In this document: positions 45,979-56,089 of the stretch, in pieces
Layout: each line of letters starts with the position of its first letter
Position numbering within the stretch: position 1 is the first letter of the stretch
DNA from: Rickettsia typhi
GTDB taxonomy: Bacteria > Pseudomonadota > Alphaproteobacteria > Rickettsiales > Rickettsiaceae
Direction of reading: 5' to 3'
Assembly (NCBI GenBank): GCA_945875975.1
Contig: CAMCMD010000006.1
Coordinates: 12,484 to 76,483 of the forward strand
DNA: 64,000 bases
Program-made: the position numbers and the translations under genes
The notes under the pieces: generated by a model
The model's input: only the letters and a program-made list of their open reading frames with translations
What the model was told of the DNA's origin: nothing
Databases searched by the model: none

Positions 45979-46503
45979 CTATAAGTCAGCCCTTTCAAGC
46001 GCTTCATCGATAATTTGATTTGCTTTTTTAGCGTTTTCCCAGCCAACTACTTTTACCCATTTTCCTTTTTCAAGCTCTTTGTAGTGTTCAAAAAAATGAG
46101 TTATTCTTTTTTTTAGCATATCAGAAACATCACCAATATCTTTAATATAATCGAATGTTATATCCAATTTTGATATTGGAACTGCCAAAATCTTCTCATC
46201 CATACCAGATTCATCTTCCATCATTAATACACCGACGGGACGAACCTTGATTATAGATCCTGGTACAACTGGGTGATGAGTAATCACAAGCACATCTGCT
46301 GGATCACCATCATCTGAGAGAGTATGAGGAATGAATCCATAATTGCACGGATAAGACATGGAAACTTGCATAAATCGATCAACGACTATTGCTCCTACAT
46401 CTTTATCAAATTCATATTTAACTGGGTTATCATTCATTGGGATTTCAATGATAACATTAAAATCTCCATCCTTTGTTTTTGCAGCAATTTTATCAATAAA
46501 CAT
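45979..46503 (-). CDS. ppa: Inorganic pyrophosphatase
   Basis: 174 residues, family I. Active-site aspartates in DDGDPADVLV, with YGFIPHTL before and KWVKVVGWENAKKA near the C-terminus. It hydrolyses pyrophosphate to drive biosynthesis. It is adjacent to murJ and, on the other side, tlc. Confidence 0.97.
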   Translation of the reverse strand: MFIDKIAAKTKDGDFNVIIEIPMNDNPVKYEFDKDVGAIVVDRFMQVSMSYPCNYGFIPHTLSDDGDPADVLVITHHPVVPGSIIKVRPVGVLMMEDESGMDEKILAVPISKLDITFDYIKDIGDVSDMLKKRITHFFEHYKELEKGKWVKVVGWENAKKANQIIDEALERADL

Positions 46504-46528
46504 ATCTTATTACTCTATTTATGGTTTT

Positions 46529-46546
46529 TTAGACTTGTCAGTCTAA
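46529..46546. repeat. Perfect 7-bp hairpin between ppa and tlc
   Basis: TTAGACT (46529-46535) and AGTCTAA (46540-46546) with a 4-base loop. On the plus strand it is preceded, not followed, by T6. It lies 26 bp upstream of the ppa ATG, so it could affect ppa rather than end tlc. Confidence 0.35.
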
Positions 46547-46581
46547 GACTATAGATTTATACGATATTTTGATCAAAACGG

Positions 46582-48078
46582 CTATACTATTTTTTGATAT
46601 TCAAAATAGACCTTTCTAATAGCATAAATCCATAATACGCATACTATGATAAAAATCACCATTAGTGGTGCGGCAATAGAATTATATGTCGCCATAGGCA
46701 ATATTGTGAAGATCATTGATTGAACAAGTCCGCTAGCAGATTTACCGATTTTGGGGCTAATCACGTCTACAGCAGCTTTGCCTTTAGTACGCAGCTCTTG
46801 ATCGAGGGGAATATACAGCATTTGGCTAGATGTATCCAAAATGGAATATTTTGATCCTTTGGATAAAATATTCTGAACTGCGCCAACAAATACTGCTAAA
46901 GCTAATGGAGACATTAGGATTGCGCCATCAAAAAAATTCATTATGTGTTTGTCAAAAACTACTAAAATAAAGAAAATTGTTCCGGTGGTTAGGATAATTA
47001 CGGGTGAAATTACTGCTGCTGCAAACCAACTGCTTTTGCGCATGACATTGTTTCCTATAATCGTCATAACCATAATAGCAACGCCGGTCCAGAGTATATA
47101 TAAGCTATTAAATTCAGCATAAGAGTTAACGGTAGGGTACAATTCCTTTATTTTAGCTTTCCACACTGCTTCTACTAGATTCATAGAGAGTCCAAATGAA
47201 GCGTAGCATATAAGCATCAACCACAAATATTTGGATCTTGCTATGTACTTAAAACTCTCAATGATCCCCATCTTTGGTCTTGTTGATTTATCCATACGAC
47301 CAACTGGGAGGTTGGAATATGTGCTACTGAAGTTTCTTGAAATATACCGAACAAGCAAACATGATAAGACAGAGGCGAAGGCAACCATTGCAATCGATAC
47401 TTGAACTAACATAATTTTGTTATTTGATACAGTGAATAAATGGTGAATAACACTATAGTCTGAAGATAAGTTCATCATCATAAAGCCGACTAAGATCAGT
47501 GATGAATTGCCGAAGAGCGAAAATAATGTGTAAAAGCGCTTGGCTTCGTTTGTATTAGTAATTTCATTAGCTATTTGCCAAAACATTAAAATATAAAATA
47601 CATTTGGCCATAATTCAGAGAAAGAGTAAAAAAGAATGTAACTCCAGTTACCAACTGTAGCTATATACCATTTTAGATGAGGATGACTATCCATCAGTTG
47701 AGCTAGAAGCTGTCTATCCATATGAAAAAAATCAATATTCGGATATATCACGAAAGCGAATAGAATGTAAAAACCAGTGAATATTGCTGCCAGATAGTAA
47801 AATATTTTATGAATTGGTAAGTGGTTTATTAGTTTTGCATAGGCAATAACAAAGATTGCTGCCATTGGTGTTACGACATAAACCTTACTAAAACTAGTAA
47901 TTTCAGCACTTACTTCGGAAATTAAAATACTGTCTTTTAAGATTCTTAAAACATTCTGGTTAAATATAACACAAAACATTAAAGATGAGATAGGGGCAAA
48001 CTTAGCCAGTTCTGATTTGTGAATTGGCCAAAAAATGTTACGGATCTTGTTAAAAGGTTTGGTTTCGTTATTAGACAT
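46582..48078 (-). CDS. tlc: ATP/ADP translocase (Tlc family)
   Basis: 498 residues from ATG 48078, which gives the family N-terminus (FNKIRNIFWPIHKSELAKFA); ATGs at 48096 and 48123 are in frame but give an atypical extension. About 11-12 membrane segments. NLVEAVWKAKIKELYPT, LSKGSKYSILDTSSQMLYI and PLDQELRTKGKAAVDVI are diagnostic. It exchanges host ATP for bacterial ADP in the inner membrane. The family occurs in Rickettsiales, Chlamydiae and plastids, so this is the key lifestyle marker in the window. Confidence 0.96.
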   Translation of the reverse strand: MSNNETKPFNKIRNIFWPIHKSELAKFAPISSLMFCVIFNQNVLRILKDSILISEVSAEITSFSKVYVVTPMAAIFVIAYAKLINHLPIHKIFYYLAAIFTGFYILFAFVIYPNIDFFHMDRQLLAQLMDSHPHLKWYIATVGNWSYILFYSFSELWPNVFYILMFWQIANEITNTNEAKRFYTLFSLFGNSSLILVGFMMMNLSSDYSVIHHLFTVSNNKIMLVQVSIAMVAFASVLSCLLVRYISRNFSSTYSNLPVGRMDKSTRPKMGIIESFKYIARSKYLWLMLICYASFGLSMNLVEAVWKAKIKELYPTVNSYAEFNSLYILWTGVAIMVMTIIGNNVMRKSSWFAAAVISPVIILTTGTIFFILVVFDKHIMNFFDGAILMSPLALAVFVGAVQNILSKGSKYSILDTSSQMLYIPLDQELRTKGKAAVDVISPKIGKSASGLVQSMIFTILPMATYNSIAAPLMVIFIIVCVLWIYAIRKVYFEYQKIV

Positions 48079-48285
48079 TGTTTGCAAAACACCCATGGAC
48101 AAAAAAAAAACTTTAAAAGTCATTTCTGGTCGTAGGTCTGCATGCCTATAAGCTATAATTAATAAAATATAGCAGATTCAAATACACTAGCAGTACGATG
48201 AAAATATTGCAGCGTACTGTATCATTATAGTCCTAGACAGTCAAGCTCTGTTTTTCAATGAAATTATTTAATTGGTCATTTTATT

Positions 48286-49323
48286 ATGTTAGGTTTTCAC
48301 TCCGATAAATACGATCAATACAAAATGGAATATGATCAATTTGCAAAATCAAAAAGTCAACCAAGATATTCTGCTTTATCATTAGCAGTAGATTACGATT
48401 CTGAGATAGTAAACCTGATGAGATATGAATCCTTGGCTTCGAAAAATAATATATTTCTAATTGTTCCATCAATTTTTAATTCTCCAGAAATACTATTTTT
48501 ATCAGGAGAGAATAATTTAGTACAAAACTTACGTCAACAGGGTGAAGTATATCTTGTAAATTGGAAAGAAACTAATAGCCAATTAAAGCTTGAAGACTTA
48601 GTTTGCGAACTGCAAGAAATAATAAATTTTATCGGCAAAAATAATAAGGAAAAAATTAATCTAATCGGCCATTGCATAGGAGGAAATATATGTGTTGCAG
48701 CCGTTCATGGTAGGGAGAATGGCATTAGTAGTTTATCATTATTGACTACTCCGTGGGACTTCGCTCACTTTGGTAATCTTGCATTAATTCTTGAGAATTT
48801 TGGTTTTGAGAATGTTATAAAAGAGAGAGAGCTAATACCGAAAATATATGTTCAGATAATGTTCTTCTTAATGTTTCCTTCGCAATACAAAGAAAAAATT
48901 GATAAGTATTTCACTTTATCTCCTGATTCAAGGGAGTTATTTTTACAAGTTGAAGACTGGCTACAATCTGGTATTTCAATCCCAAAATCACTTTATGTGC
49001 AAATCATAGAAGAATTTTGTCTGAAAAATATAACCCACAATAAAGAATGGAAAGTAAATGGGTCAATTGTAAATCTGGAGCAAATTAATGTCGCAACTTG
49101 TATTATTTACGCTAAGAAAGATCAAATAGTGCCCTATAGTTCAATAGTTCCTTTGCAAAAAATGATAAAAAACTCTACTATTATAGAAGTAGAAGGAGGG
49201 CATGCTGCTTATCTAATATCTCCTAGTTCTAAATTTCAGCAGCAATATAATAATTGGCTAAAAACCGCTTTAGAACTAAAAGAAGGAGAAGTCGGACCAA
49301 GAGATGGAGTTTTACAAAACTAA
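48286..49323 (+). CDS. phaC: Short PHA synthase (PhaC-like)
   Basis: 345 residues. Polyester-synthase lipase-like box GHCIGG with Cys130, Asp279 (KKDQIVP) and His306 (EGGHAAYL) complete the triad. It lacks the long N-terminal domain of class I synthases (about 580 residues), and so resembles class III length or the reduced rickettsial versions. It should polymerise hydroxybutyryl-CoA. It lies 53 bp before phaA. Confidence 0.87.
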   Translation: MLGFHSDKYDQYKMEYDQFAKSKSQPRYSALSLAVDYDSEIVNLMRYESLASKNNIFLIVPSIFNSPEILFLSGENNLVQNLRQQGEVYLVNWKETNSQLKLEDLVCELQEIINFIGKNNKEKINLIGHCIGGNICVAAVHGRENGISSLSLLTTPWDFAHFGNLALILENFGFENVIKERELIPKIYVQIMFFLMFPSQYKEKIDKYFTLSPDSRELFLQVEDWLQSGISIPKSLYVQIIEEFCLKNITHNKEWKVNGSIVNLEQINVATCIIYAKKDQIVPYSSIVPLQKMIKNSTIIEVEGGHAAYLISPSSKFQQQYNNWLKTALELKEGEVGPRDGVLQN

Positions 49324-49376
49324 CTTTAGTACGATGGTGTTTTTAGTAATATATAAATATTTGGTAGAGAAAATTT

Positions 49377-50552
49377 ATGAAAGAAGTCTATATAACGCAT
49401 GGTAAAAGAGCGGCTGTTGGTAGTTTTTTGGGAAGTCTTTCAGAAATGTCTGCTCCTTTGATAGGGGCAGAGGTCATAAACGCAATATTAGTGGAGAGTA
49501 AGCTTGATCCAAAGTTATTTGATGAGATTATATTAGGTCAGGTAATTGCTGGTGGCTCTGGACAAAACCCTGCTCGCCAGTCATTGATTCATGCTGGCAT
49601 GCCAATAGAGCTGCCTGCAACTACTATTAATAAAGTTTGCGGTTCTGGTTTAAAGGCTGTAGCATTGGCAGCAAACGCAATCAGAGCAGGTCAAAGTGAT
49701 TTAATCATTGCTGGTGGTCAGGAAAATATGTCTCTCGGTATGCACGGAGGTTATATACGTGGGGGGACTAAATTTGGTGAGATAAAGCTTACTGATTTTA
49801 TGATGTATGATGGACTAACAGATACATTCTCTGGTCAAATGATGGGTATTACTGCCGAGAATATATCTGCAAAATTTAATATTAGTCGTGAGGCTCAAGA
49901 TCAACTGGCTCTCAACTCTCAACTAAAAGCATCCAAAGCACAACAAAGTGGAAAGTTTAAAGATGAGATTGTTCCTATCAAAATCCAAAAAAAGAAAGAA
50001 AATTTTATATTTGATCAAGATGAAGGGATTAGAGCGAATTCAAATATGGAAGGTCTTGCTAAGCTAAAACCAGCATTTAAAACTGATGGAACTGTTACAG
50101 CTGGTAACTCCTCGACCATTAATGACGGTGCAGCTTGTGTTCTTGTTGCTTCAGAAGACGCAGTAAAAAAACATAAATTAGTACCTATAGCAAGAATAGT
50201 ATCTTATGCTAGTTGTGGGGTCGACCCTTCTATTATGGGAACTGGTCCTGTGCCTGCCTCCAAACTTGCTCTTGCAAAAGCTGGTTGGAAGGTAGAAAAT
50301 CTTGATTTGATTGAAGCTAATGAAGCTTTTGCTGCTCAGGCTGAGTATGTTAATCGAGAAATGAAATGGGATATTAACAAGGTGAATATCAATGGTGGAG
50401 CTATCGCTATTGGTCATCCTATTGGTGCAAGTGGAGCACGAATTTTGGTGACATTACTGCATGAAATGAGAAGATCTGCTGCCAAAAGAGCGCTTGCTAC
50501 TCTTTGTATTGGTGGAGGTATGGGGATTGCTATGTGTTTAGAGCTAGCTTAA
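49377..50552 (+). CDS. phaA: Acetyl-CoA acetyltransferase (PhaA/AtoB)
   Basis: 391 residues. Cys88 in INKVCGSG (nucleophile), NEAFAAQ, His in GHPIGASGA near 348 and Cys in LCIGGGMG near 378. It condenses two acetyl-CoA to acetoacetyl-CoA, the first step of PHB synthesis. Its 3' end overlaps hdaA by 23 bp on the opposite strand. Confidence 0.94.
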   Translation: MKEVYITHGKRAAVGSFLGSLSEMSAPLIGAEVINAILVESKLDPKLFDEIILGQVIAGGSGQNPARQSLIHAGMPIELPATTINKVCGSGLKAVALAANAIRAGQSDLIIAGGQENMSLGMHGGYIRGGTKFGEIKLTDFMMYDGLTDTFSGQMMGITAENISAKFNISREAQDQLALNSQLKASKAQQSGKFKDEIVPIKIQKKKENFIFDQDEGIRANSNMEGLAKLKPAFKTDGTVTAGNSSTINDGAACVLVASEDAVKKHKLVPIARIVSYASCGVDPSIMGTGPVPASKLALAKAGWKVENLDLIEANEAFAAQAEYVNREMKWDINKVNINGGAIAIGHPIGASGARILVTLLHEMRRSAAKRALATLCIGGGMGIAMCLELA

Positions 50553-51186
50553 CGAGTGGTACTGTAATCTTACGCTTATGCTCTATCGCGTAGTCATTGA
50601 TTTTTTGTACAGCAATGATTATTTCCGGAAATTCACGCGGTAATATGTTTACTAAATAATTGATCACCTCTTTGTCTACAACTACTGAGAAGTTAGAAAA
50701 GAGCTTGAATATCAACATAGAAATCAGGTTATCATCTGGAAAATCAATGTCCACAATATTTGTTGCATTAATTCTTGACGCTAAGTCTGCTAAAGCCAAC
50801 TTTGGTAGTTGAGTAGTAGTGATCAGTAAATACTTGTTACTTTCATGAATTGAGTTGAATTGGTGAAGGACTTTCTCTTCGTTCCAACTGCTGTCAAATC
50901 CATCTATTACAAAAGTCGTGTGGTGAGACAACAGGCTTTCTGTTAGCTGATGTGCTTTTTTGAGAAATAATGCCCCAGAGTTTAATGACCATTTTTTAGC
51001 TAAATAACTCTTCCCAGAAGACTTTGGTCCCCTCAAAATAAGTGTTTTTGCATAGGGGGCTACTCCCCACGTTTCAGGTGGCCAAGTAATTAGCGTCTTA
51101 AGAGCCAAATGATTTGAGGATGATTCAATAAATTCACTTGGATCGTGGTGATCGCTACTGTCGAAAGAGAAAGTGATTTGTTGCAT
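50530..51186 (-). CDS. hdaA: HdaA-like DnaA-paralogue ATPase
   Basis: 218 residues. Degenerate AAA+ domain: Walker A GPKSSGKSY, Walker B FVIDGFD, and box VII region DLASRINAT. This is the DnaA regulatory inactivator type, which stimulates ATP hydrolysis by DnaA with the sliding clamp; an N-terminal clamp-binding QQITFSF motif is present. It is 25 bp after perM, a common alphaproteobacterial neighbour. Confidence 0.85.
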   Translation of the reverse strand: MQQITFSFDSSDHHDPSEFIESSSNHLALKTLITWPPETWGVAPYAKTLILRGPKSSGKSYLAKKWSLNSGALFLKKAHQLTESLLSHHTTFVIDGFDSSWNEEKVLHQFNSIHESNKYLLITTTQLPKLALADLASRINATNIVDIDFPDDNLISMLIFKLFSNFSVVVDKEVINYLVNILPREFPEIIIAVQKINDYAIEHKRKITVPLVKLALNT

Positions 51187-51211
51187 CTATATATGGTCAT
51201 TTAAGTTGGGG

Positions 51212-52255
51212 TTAGCTTTTATACATGCTGCTAGACTTATAGTAGTCAATTATATTTAATAAGCAAACTTTTGTTATTCCGGCTATGGGGATAGCAAATA
51301 AGACTCCTACAAATCCAAATAAATTAGCTGTAGCAAAGACGGAAAAGATAATCCATACCGGATGTAATCCAATGCGGTCTCCAATAATCTTGGGAGTCAA
51401 GATATAGCTTTCTACTGTATAGCCTATTGCAAATAAAATAAGTACATAAATAAGTTCTGTGCCCGCTCCAAAAGAAAAATAGCAGCTAATTGTCACCATC
51501 AAAAAAGACAATACAACACCAATAAAAGGAATAATAATTAAAAAACCAGAAAAAATTCCAAGAAGCAGGGCTAGATCAAGACCAATAATACTTAAGCCAG
51601 TCACGTAGTAAATGGTAAGTAGTATACAAATATTGAGTTGACCTCTAATATAAGCGGATAGCAGCTCATTTATGGAATTAAAAATTTCTCTAACTTTGCT
51701 TTTGCTCCTCATTGGGAAAATAGAGTCAACGGTTTTAACTATGTGAGGCCAGTCTCTTAAAAAATAATACAGAATAATGGGTATTAAAGCGACAACCGTA
51801 AAGAAATTTAGCGTAGCAACAGTGTATTGCCAGAGGTGATTGGCAAACGAAGCAAATAAGGTAAGAGTACCATTAACAACATTTTGCGCCGAGTCAGAAA
51901 TCTTGTTGGCCAGGTCTGGGTCAATATCATAAAATTTTGTAGACCAGGCTGATATTGCGTTATCAAAATTAGTTTTGTACATAGGGATTTTGCTGATAAA
52001 GGCAGAAATCTGCCGGTAAATTATCGGCGCAATTAACACTATAATTGTAACGAATCCACTTAAAAATAAACTAAAAACACCAAACGTTACTATGCCTCTC
52101 GGTAACGAAAATTTTCTACAATTTGTATCTATTGCTGGCTGCAAAAGATAGGCAAAAATGAAAGATATCAAAAATGGTGCTAGTGTATCTGACACTACAT
52201 AAACAATGCCACTGATAGTTATAAATACCATTGTCCATGCAAGTATTTTATTCAT
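51212..52255 (-). CDS. PerM/AI-2E family transporter-like membrane protein
   Basis: 347 residues with eight or so membrane segments in two clusters. LAPFLISFIFAYLLQP near the start and IPFIGVVLSFLM are typical of the AI-2E exporter/PerM family. Transported substrate is not known in Rickettsiales. Precedes hdaA. Confidence 0.88.
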   Translation of the reverse strand: MNKILAWTMVFITISGIVYVVSDTLAPFLISFIFAYLLQPAIDTNCRKFSLPRGIVTFGVFSLFLSGFVTIIVLIAPIIYRQISAFISKIPMYKTNFDNAISAWSTKFYDIDPDLANKISDSAQNVVNGTLTLFASFANHLWQYTVATLNFFTVVALIPIILYYFLRDWPHIVKTVDSIFPMRSKSKVREIFNSINELLSAYIRGQLNICILLTIYYVTGLSIIGLDLALLLGIFSGFLIIIPFIGVVLSFLMVTISCYFSFGAGTELIYVLILFAIGYTVESYILTPKIIGDRIGLHPVWIIFSVFATANLFGFVGVLFAIPIAGITKVCLLNIIDYYKSSSMYKS

Positions 52256-52345
52256 AATTAAAATTCTTTAAAGTTCAAGATCACTCCTTGATGTGCACGG
52301 GTCTGAAAGATTCTCGCCCTTACGGTTATTTATTATTCCGGATTT

Positions 52346-52585
52346 TTACTCAACTTCTTTCAGTAGAGCCTCTTCGCTTTTTGAAAGTTTCTTTTTTTTC
52401 GTCTCTATATTCTTTGCTCCTTCAGGCCTCGAAGCTCGGTAATGAGGTGGCACCTCCAACGACTTGTTACGCTGCACTTGATATTCGTCTGGGATCGTTT
52501 CAGTCAACCCAAGCGTTTTTTTTGTTTTACTGCTGCACCCTATAGATAAAAATAATACTGCTATAATCAACAGAATTTTTTTCAT
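52346..52585 (-). CDS. Small lipoprotein, DUF3035-like
   Basis: 79 residues. Lipobox LSIGC with Cys17; the mature part contains KKTLGLTETIPDEYQVQRNK followed by LEVPPHYRASRP, the KxLGL...PDEF...PLxVPP core of alphaproteobacterial DUF3035 lipoproteins, but shortened. Function unknown, possibly outer membrane associated. A plus-strand frame covering the same bases is a shadow. Confidence 0.7.
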   Translation of the reverse strand: MKKILLIIAVLFLSIGCSSKTKKTLGLTETIPDEYQVQRNKSLEVPPHYRASRPEGAKNIETKKKKLSKSEEALLKEVE

Positions 52586-52739
52586 AATTTCTCCTAATAT
52601 CTTTTTTAATTAATGAAGGATATATATTAACTCTTCAATGCTTTTAAGATATAACCCCATTTTTGCCGGGTATCAAGTATTTTTATGAGTATTAACTAGA
52701 GTTTGTAGTTTCCCAAGAGGTCTATTGAAGGAGATGTTT

Positions 52740-53315
52740 TTAAGAAGTTGCCGCAAACGGCATAAAATAGTTGCTTGAGATACCAACTATATTTAAAGCC
52801 TTTGTCCATTTGTTTGAATCGTTCGGAGAGAATATTAGCTCTTTATCGGGAGCAGCTATTATCCAGAGATTGTTCTCTAATTCAAACTCTAATTGCCCAG
52901 CTGCCCATCCTGTATAGCCAACGATGAAGATGCTCTTTTCTGGTCCTTTACCAGTGGCTATATCTTGCAATATTTTTACATTCGAGCTAACAGCTAAATC
53001 TTCTTGGTTTGGGTGGAATAGTAAATTTTCATTATACTCGCTGGAGTGCAAGAAAAAGCCACGTTCCACTTCAACTGGTCCACCAATATGAATATTGAGC
53101 TCAAGGTTATCAAAATTTAGATCAGTATCTAGTTTGTTAAATAAACTCTTTGCAAGAGCGCTTCTAACTGGGCGATTGAAAATAAGCCCTATAGAACCTT
53201 CGTCTGCATGTTTGATAACATAGATCAATGATTTATGAAATACGTTTCCTTCCATAGCGAAGGGGCTTGCTATGAGAATTTTGCCAGTTAAATCTGAAAA
53301 ATTTTGGTCCATCAT
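52740..53315 (-). CDS. YqgE/AlgH-like protein (UPF0301)
   Basis: 191 residues from the ATG at 53315. LTGKILIASPFAMEGNVFHK, GSIGLIFNRPV and YTGWAAGQLEFEL are the family blocks. Function unresolved. The frame extends seven codons upstream to a GTG at 53336, so the start is uncertain by that amount. Divergent from the DsbD-like gene. Confidence 0.92.
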   Translation of the reverse strand: MMDQNFSDLTGKILIASPFAMEGNVFHKSLIYVIKHADEGSIGLIFNRPVRSALAKSLFNKLDTDLNFDNLELNIHIGGPVEVERGFFLHSSEYNENLLFHPNQEDLAVSSNVKILQDIATGKGPEKSIFIVGYTGWAAGQLEFELENNLWIIAAPDKELIFSPNDSNKWTKALNIVGISSNYFMPFAATS

Positions 53316-53384
53316 CAAAACATTTACTTTAATCACTACTATTCTATATAGTTATAACAGTTTAGTATTTCAAGATCATAGGCT

Positions 53385-55034
53385 ATGACTATAAGACAAG
53401 TATATATTTTTTTTATTCTTATAAGCTCAATATTATCAGAGGCCTATGCATCTAGCCAACATTTTATCCTCAAAACAGGTGATTTAGGTGAAGTGTTTTT
53501 AGAAATGAAGATGCTAAAAGGATGTAGTATATATGCAAATGGCGAAGTGTCGAAATTTGGCTTACCGATAAAAATTACATTGAATAACTCTTATAATCTC
53601 AAAGATTATAAGATAATTTGGCCAGATTCTCAGCAAAAACATGTCGCAGGGATAGGAGTAATAAATTACTTTGATGGTTTGGTAAGGATCCAGATTAAGG
53701 TACAGGCAAAGGATAGTACAAAACCCGTAAACATAGAGGCAGAGTTAGAATACGCCATTTGTAGTGATATGTGTATTCCCGTCAAGCAAACTATTATCAC
53801 TAAGATTGACGTAATAGAGAAGGGGTTTGGATTTGAAAAGTATTTTGCGCTTATTATATTGTCAATATTAGGCGGATTTGTTTTGAATTTTATGCCGTGC
53901 GTATTACCCGTCCTGTCACTTAAAATGTTTTCATTTTTGAGAAATGATAGTATTGACAAAAAAATCGCATGCTTATTGACCATTGCTGGAATATTTTCTA
54001 GTTTCTGGAGTTTAACTGCAATAGTAATAAGTTTGAAGCATACTGGTAGTCAATTTGGTCTTGGTGCCAATTTTCAGGAACCAGAATTTATTATAATCTT
54101 AAGCATCATAATAACTATTTTTATTAGCGGTGCTTCGGAACGAATTGATTTATCTTTGCCCGATAATTTGATGAATAAATTAAATATTAGTAAGCTAAGC
54201 AATCAATATCTTGAGCATTATTTTAGCGGGGTACTGGCAGCAATTTTATCAACGCCGTGTAATGCTCCATTTTTGGGCACAGCTGTTTCTTTAGCATTGG
54301 CTGCAAACAATTTTCAAATATTTTTAAATTTTTCCTTTGTAGCTCTTGGTTTTAGCTCGCCTTATATTATTATGATTTTTTATCCTTCCGTATTAAAAAT
54401 CATACCTAAACCTGGGGCATGGATTCTTGTGTTAAAGAAGGTATTAGTATTATTTATGGCTGGGACAGTTTTTTGGCTCCTATTCGTTCTCTATGGTCAA
54501 ATAGGAGAGAGAGCTACTATAGGAGTATTTTTACTACTTCTGCTATTAAAGTTTTCGTTAGAGAGTGTCACTGGGATTATGAAAAACCGAGGCCTTAAGT
54601 GGTCTATTGTATTAGGTATCATTTTAGCGAGTCTTATACTCCCAATTGGAGCAAGTAACGAGGATTTAACCACCCAAATGCAAATTGATAATACTTGGCA
54701 TAAATTTGAACGAGATAAAATCAAAACTTATGTTGATCAAGGAAAAATAATTTTTGTTAATATTACTGCAGATTGGTGTGTGTCATGCAAATATAATAAT
54801 TTAATGGTACTAAATAGAGATAGGACGATGAAGCTATTTCAAGAGCACGACGTGCACGCAATGAAAGGAGATTTTAGTTCGCATAATCAAGAAATATATG
54901 ATTATATAGTTGCCAATGGATCTTATGGAATACCTTTCTATAAGATTTATGGCCCTAAAAAGCCACAAGGGTTAGTTCTACCAATCATAATCTCATACTC
55001 GGATATAAAGCTTGCGATCAGAGAAGTGTGGTGA
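53385..55034 (+). CDS. DsbD/ScsB-like thiol:disulfide transporter
   Basis: 549 residues. N-terminal signal then a periplasmic domain with CSDMCIP near 125-130; eight membrane segments with the paired half-cysteines in NFMPCVLP (about 172) and STPCNAP (about 292); C-terminal thioredoxin domain with WCVSC (about 463-467). Electrons pass from cytosolic thioredoxin through the membrane to periplasmic partners, perhaps the DsbA-like protein at 20.9 kb. It is shorter at the N-terminus than E. coli DsbD. Confidence 0.9.
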   Translation: MTIRQVYIFFILISSILSEAYASSQHFILKTGDLGEVFLEMKMLKGCSIYANGEVSKFGLPIKITLNNSYNLKDYKIIWPDSQQKHVAGIGVINYFDGLVRIQIKVQAKDSTKPVNIEAELEYAICSDMCIPVKQTIITKIDVIEKGFGFEKYFALIILSILGGFVLNFMPCVLPVLSLKMFSFLRNDSIDKKIACLLTIAGIFSSFWSLTAIVISLKHTGSQFGLGANFQEPEFIIILSIIITIFISGASERIDLSLPDNLMNKLNISKLSNQYLEHYFSGVLAAILSTPCNAPFLGTAVSLALAANNFQIFLNFSFVALGFSSPYIIMIFYPSVLKIIPKPGAWILVLKKVLVLFMAGTVFWLLFVLYGQIGERATIGVFLLLLLLKFSLESVTGIMKNRGLKWSIVLGIILASLILPIGASNEDLTTQMQIDNTWHKFERDKIKTYVDQGKIIFVNITADWCVSCKYNNLMVLNRDRTMKLFQEHDVHAMKGDFSSHNQEIYDYIVANGSYGIPFYKIYGPKKPQGLVLPIIISYSDIKLAIREVW

Positions 55035-55090
55035 TTTTTGTTAATAATTGTGATATAGTTTCCAAGTTTTAAGAGTTACATTAGCATAAT

Positions 55091-56071
55091 ATGCAGATAA
55101 AAATTGACAATATTGAGCTTTCTAGTCCAGTAATTCTGGCTCCTATGTCAGGAGTAACAGACTTGCCATACAGAAAATTAGTAAAGAAATTTGGGGCTGG
55201 TCTTGTGGTATCAGAAATGATTGCAAGTAGAGCTATGATTGTTCGGTCCCATCAATCAATGAAAAAATGTGCAATTGACCAAGATAATAATGATGCGACA
55301 AAAGCTTGTGTCCAGTTGGCTGGATGTGAACCTGATGTAATAGCTGAATCTGCAAAAATGAATGAAGATATGGGTGCGAAGATCATTGACTTAAATTTTG
55401 GGTGCCCAGCAAAAAAAGTTGTAGGTGGATTTTCTGGATCGGCTTTGATGAGAGATGAAAAACTTGCTGCTCAAATAATACAAGAAACAGTTAGGGCGGT
55501 AAAAATCCCTGTTACACTGAAGATGAGAATGGGTTGGGATGATGACACAAAAAATGCGCCCACACTTGCAAAAATTGCTGAAGATGCTGGTATTAAGATG
55601 ATTACAGTGCATGGTAGAACAAGATGCCAATTTTATAAAGGACGTGCTGATTGGGCCTTTATTTCGCAAGTCAAAAAAGCGGTAAAGATTCCTGTAATTG
55701 CTAATGGGGATATTGTATGTATTGATACTGCGATACGTGCACTACAAATGTCGGAAGCTGATGGTATTATGGTAGGAAGGGGGGCTTACGGCAAACCCTG
55801 GCTAATTTCTCAGATTGCACATTTTCTTAAGAATGGAGAAAAATTACCAGATCCAAGTTTGGAAATACAGTTAAATGTTGTGCTGGATCATTATGATGAA
55901 ATAATAGAGCATTATGGAAAAGACATAGGAATAAAAATAGCTAGAAAGCATCTTGGATGGTACAGCAGGGGTTTGCCTAATTCAGGAGAGTTTCGTGCGA
56001 CTATTAACCAACTAAGCGATGTTGATAATGTCAAAAATAAGGTAAAAGAATTTTACGGACCATTAATTTAA
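55091..56071 (+). CDS. dusB: tRNA-dihydrouridine synthase
   Basis: 326 residues, FMN TIM-barrel. [13 protein letters not shown], the catalytic Cys in [20 protein letters not shown] and [11 protein letters not shown]. It reduces uridines in tRNA. It heads a gene order dusB-fis-like-ntrY-ntrX derived from the alphaproteobacterial nifR3-ntrBC-ntrYX cluster. Confidence 0.95.
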   Translation: MQIKIDNIELSSPVILAPMSGVTDLPYRKLVKKFGAGLVVSEMIASRAMIVRSHQSMKKCAIDQDNNDATKACVQLAGCEPDVIAESAKMNEDMGAKIIDLNFGCPAKKVVGGFSGSALMRDEKLAAQIIQETVRAVKIPVTLKMRMGWDDDTKNAPTLAKIAEDAGIKMITVHGRTRCQFYKGRADWAFISQVKKAVKIPVIANGDIVCIDTAIRALQMSEADGIMVGRGAYGKPWLISQIAHFLKNGEKLPDPSLEIQLNVVLDHYDEIIEHYGKDIGIKIARKHLGWYSRGLPNSGEFRATINQLSDVDNVKNKVKEFYGPLI

Positions 56072-56089
56072 CCCAAAATATGTAGAAAA

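Noticed and set aside
46529..46546. Terminator for tlc
   Set aside because: The hairpin is followed by A rather than U in the tlc transcript; I list it only as an inverted repeat.
52288..52545. Plus-strand open frame of 85 codons opposite the small DUF3035-like lipoprotein
   Set aside because: The minus-strand frame has a lipobox and the family core (TLGL, PDEY, VPPHY); the plus frame has no ribosome site or recognisable pattern.
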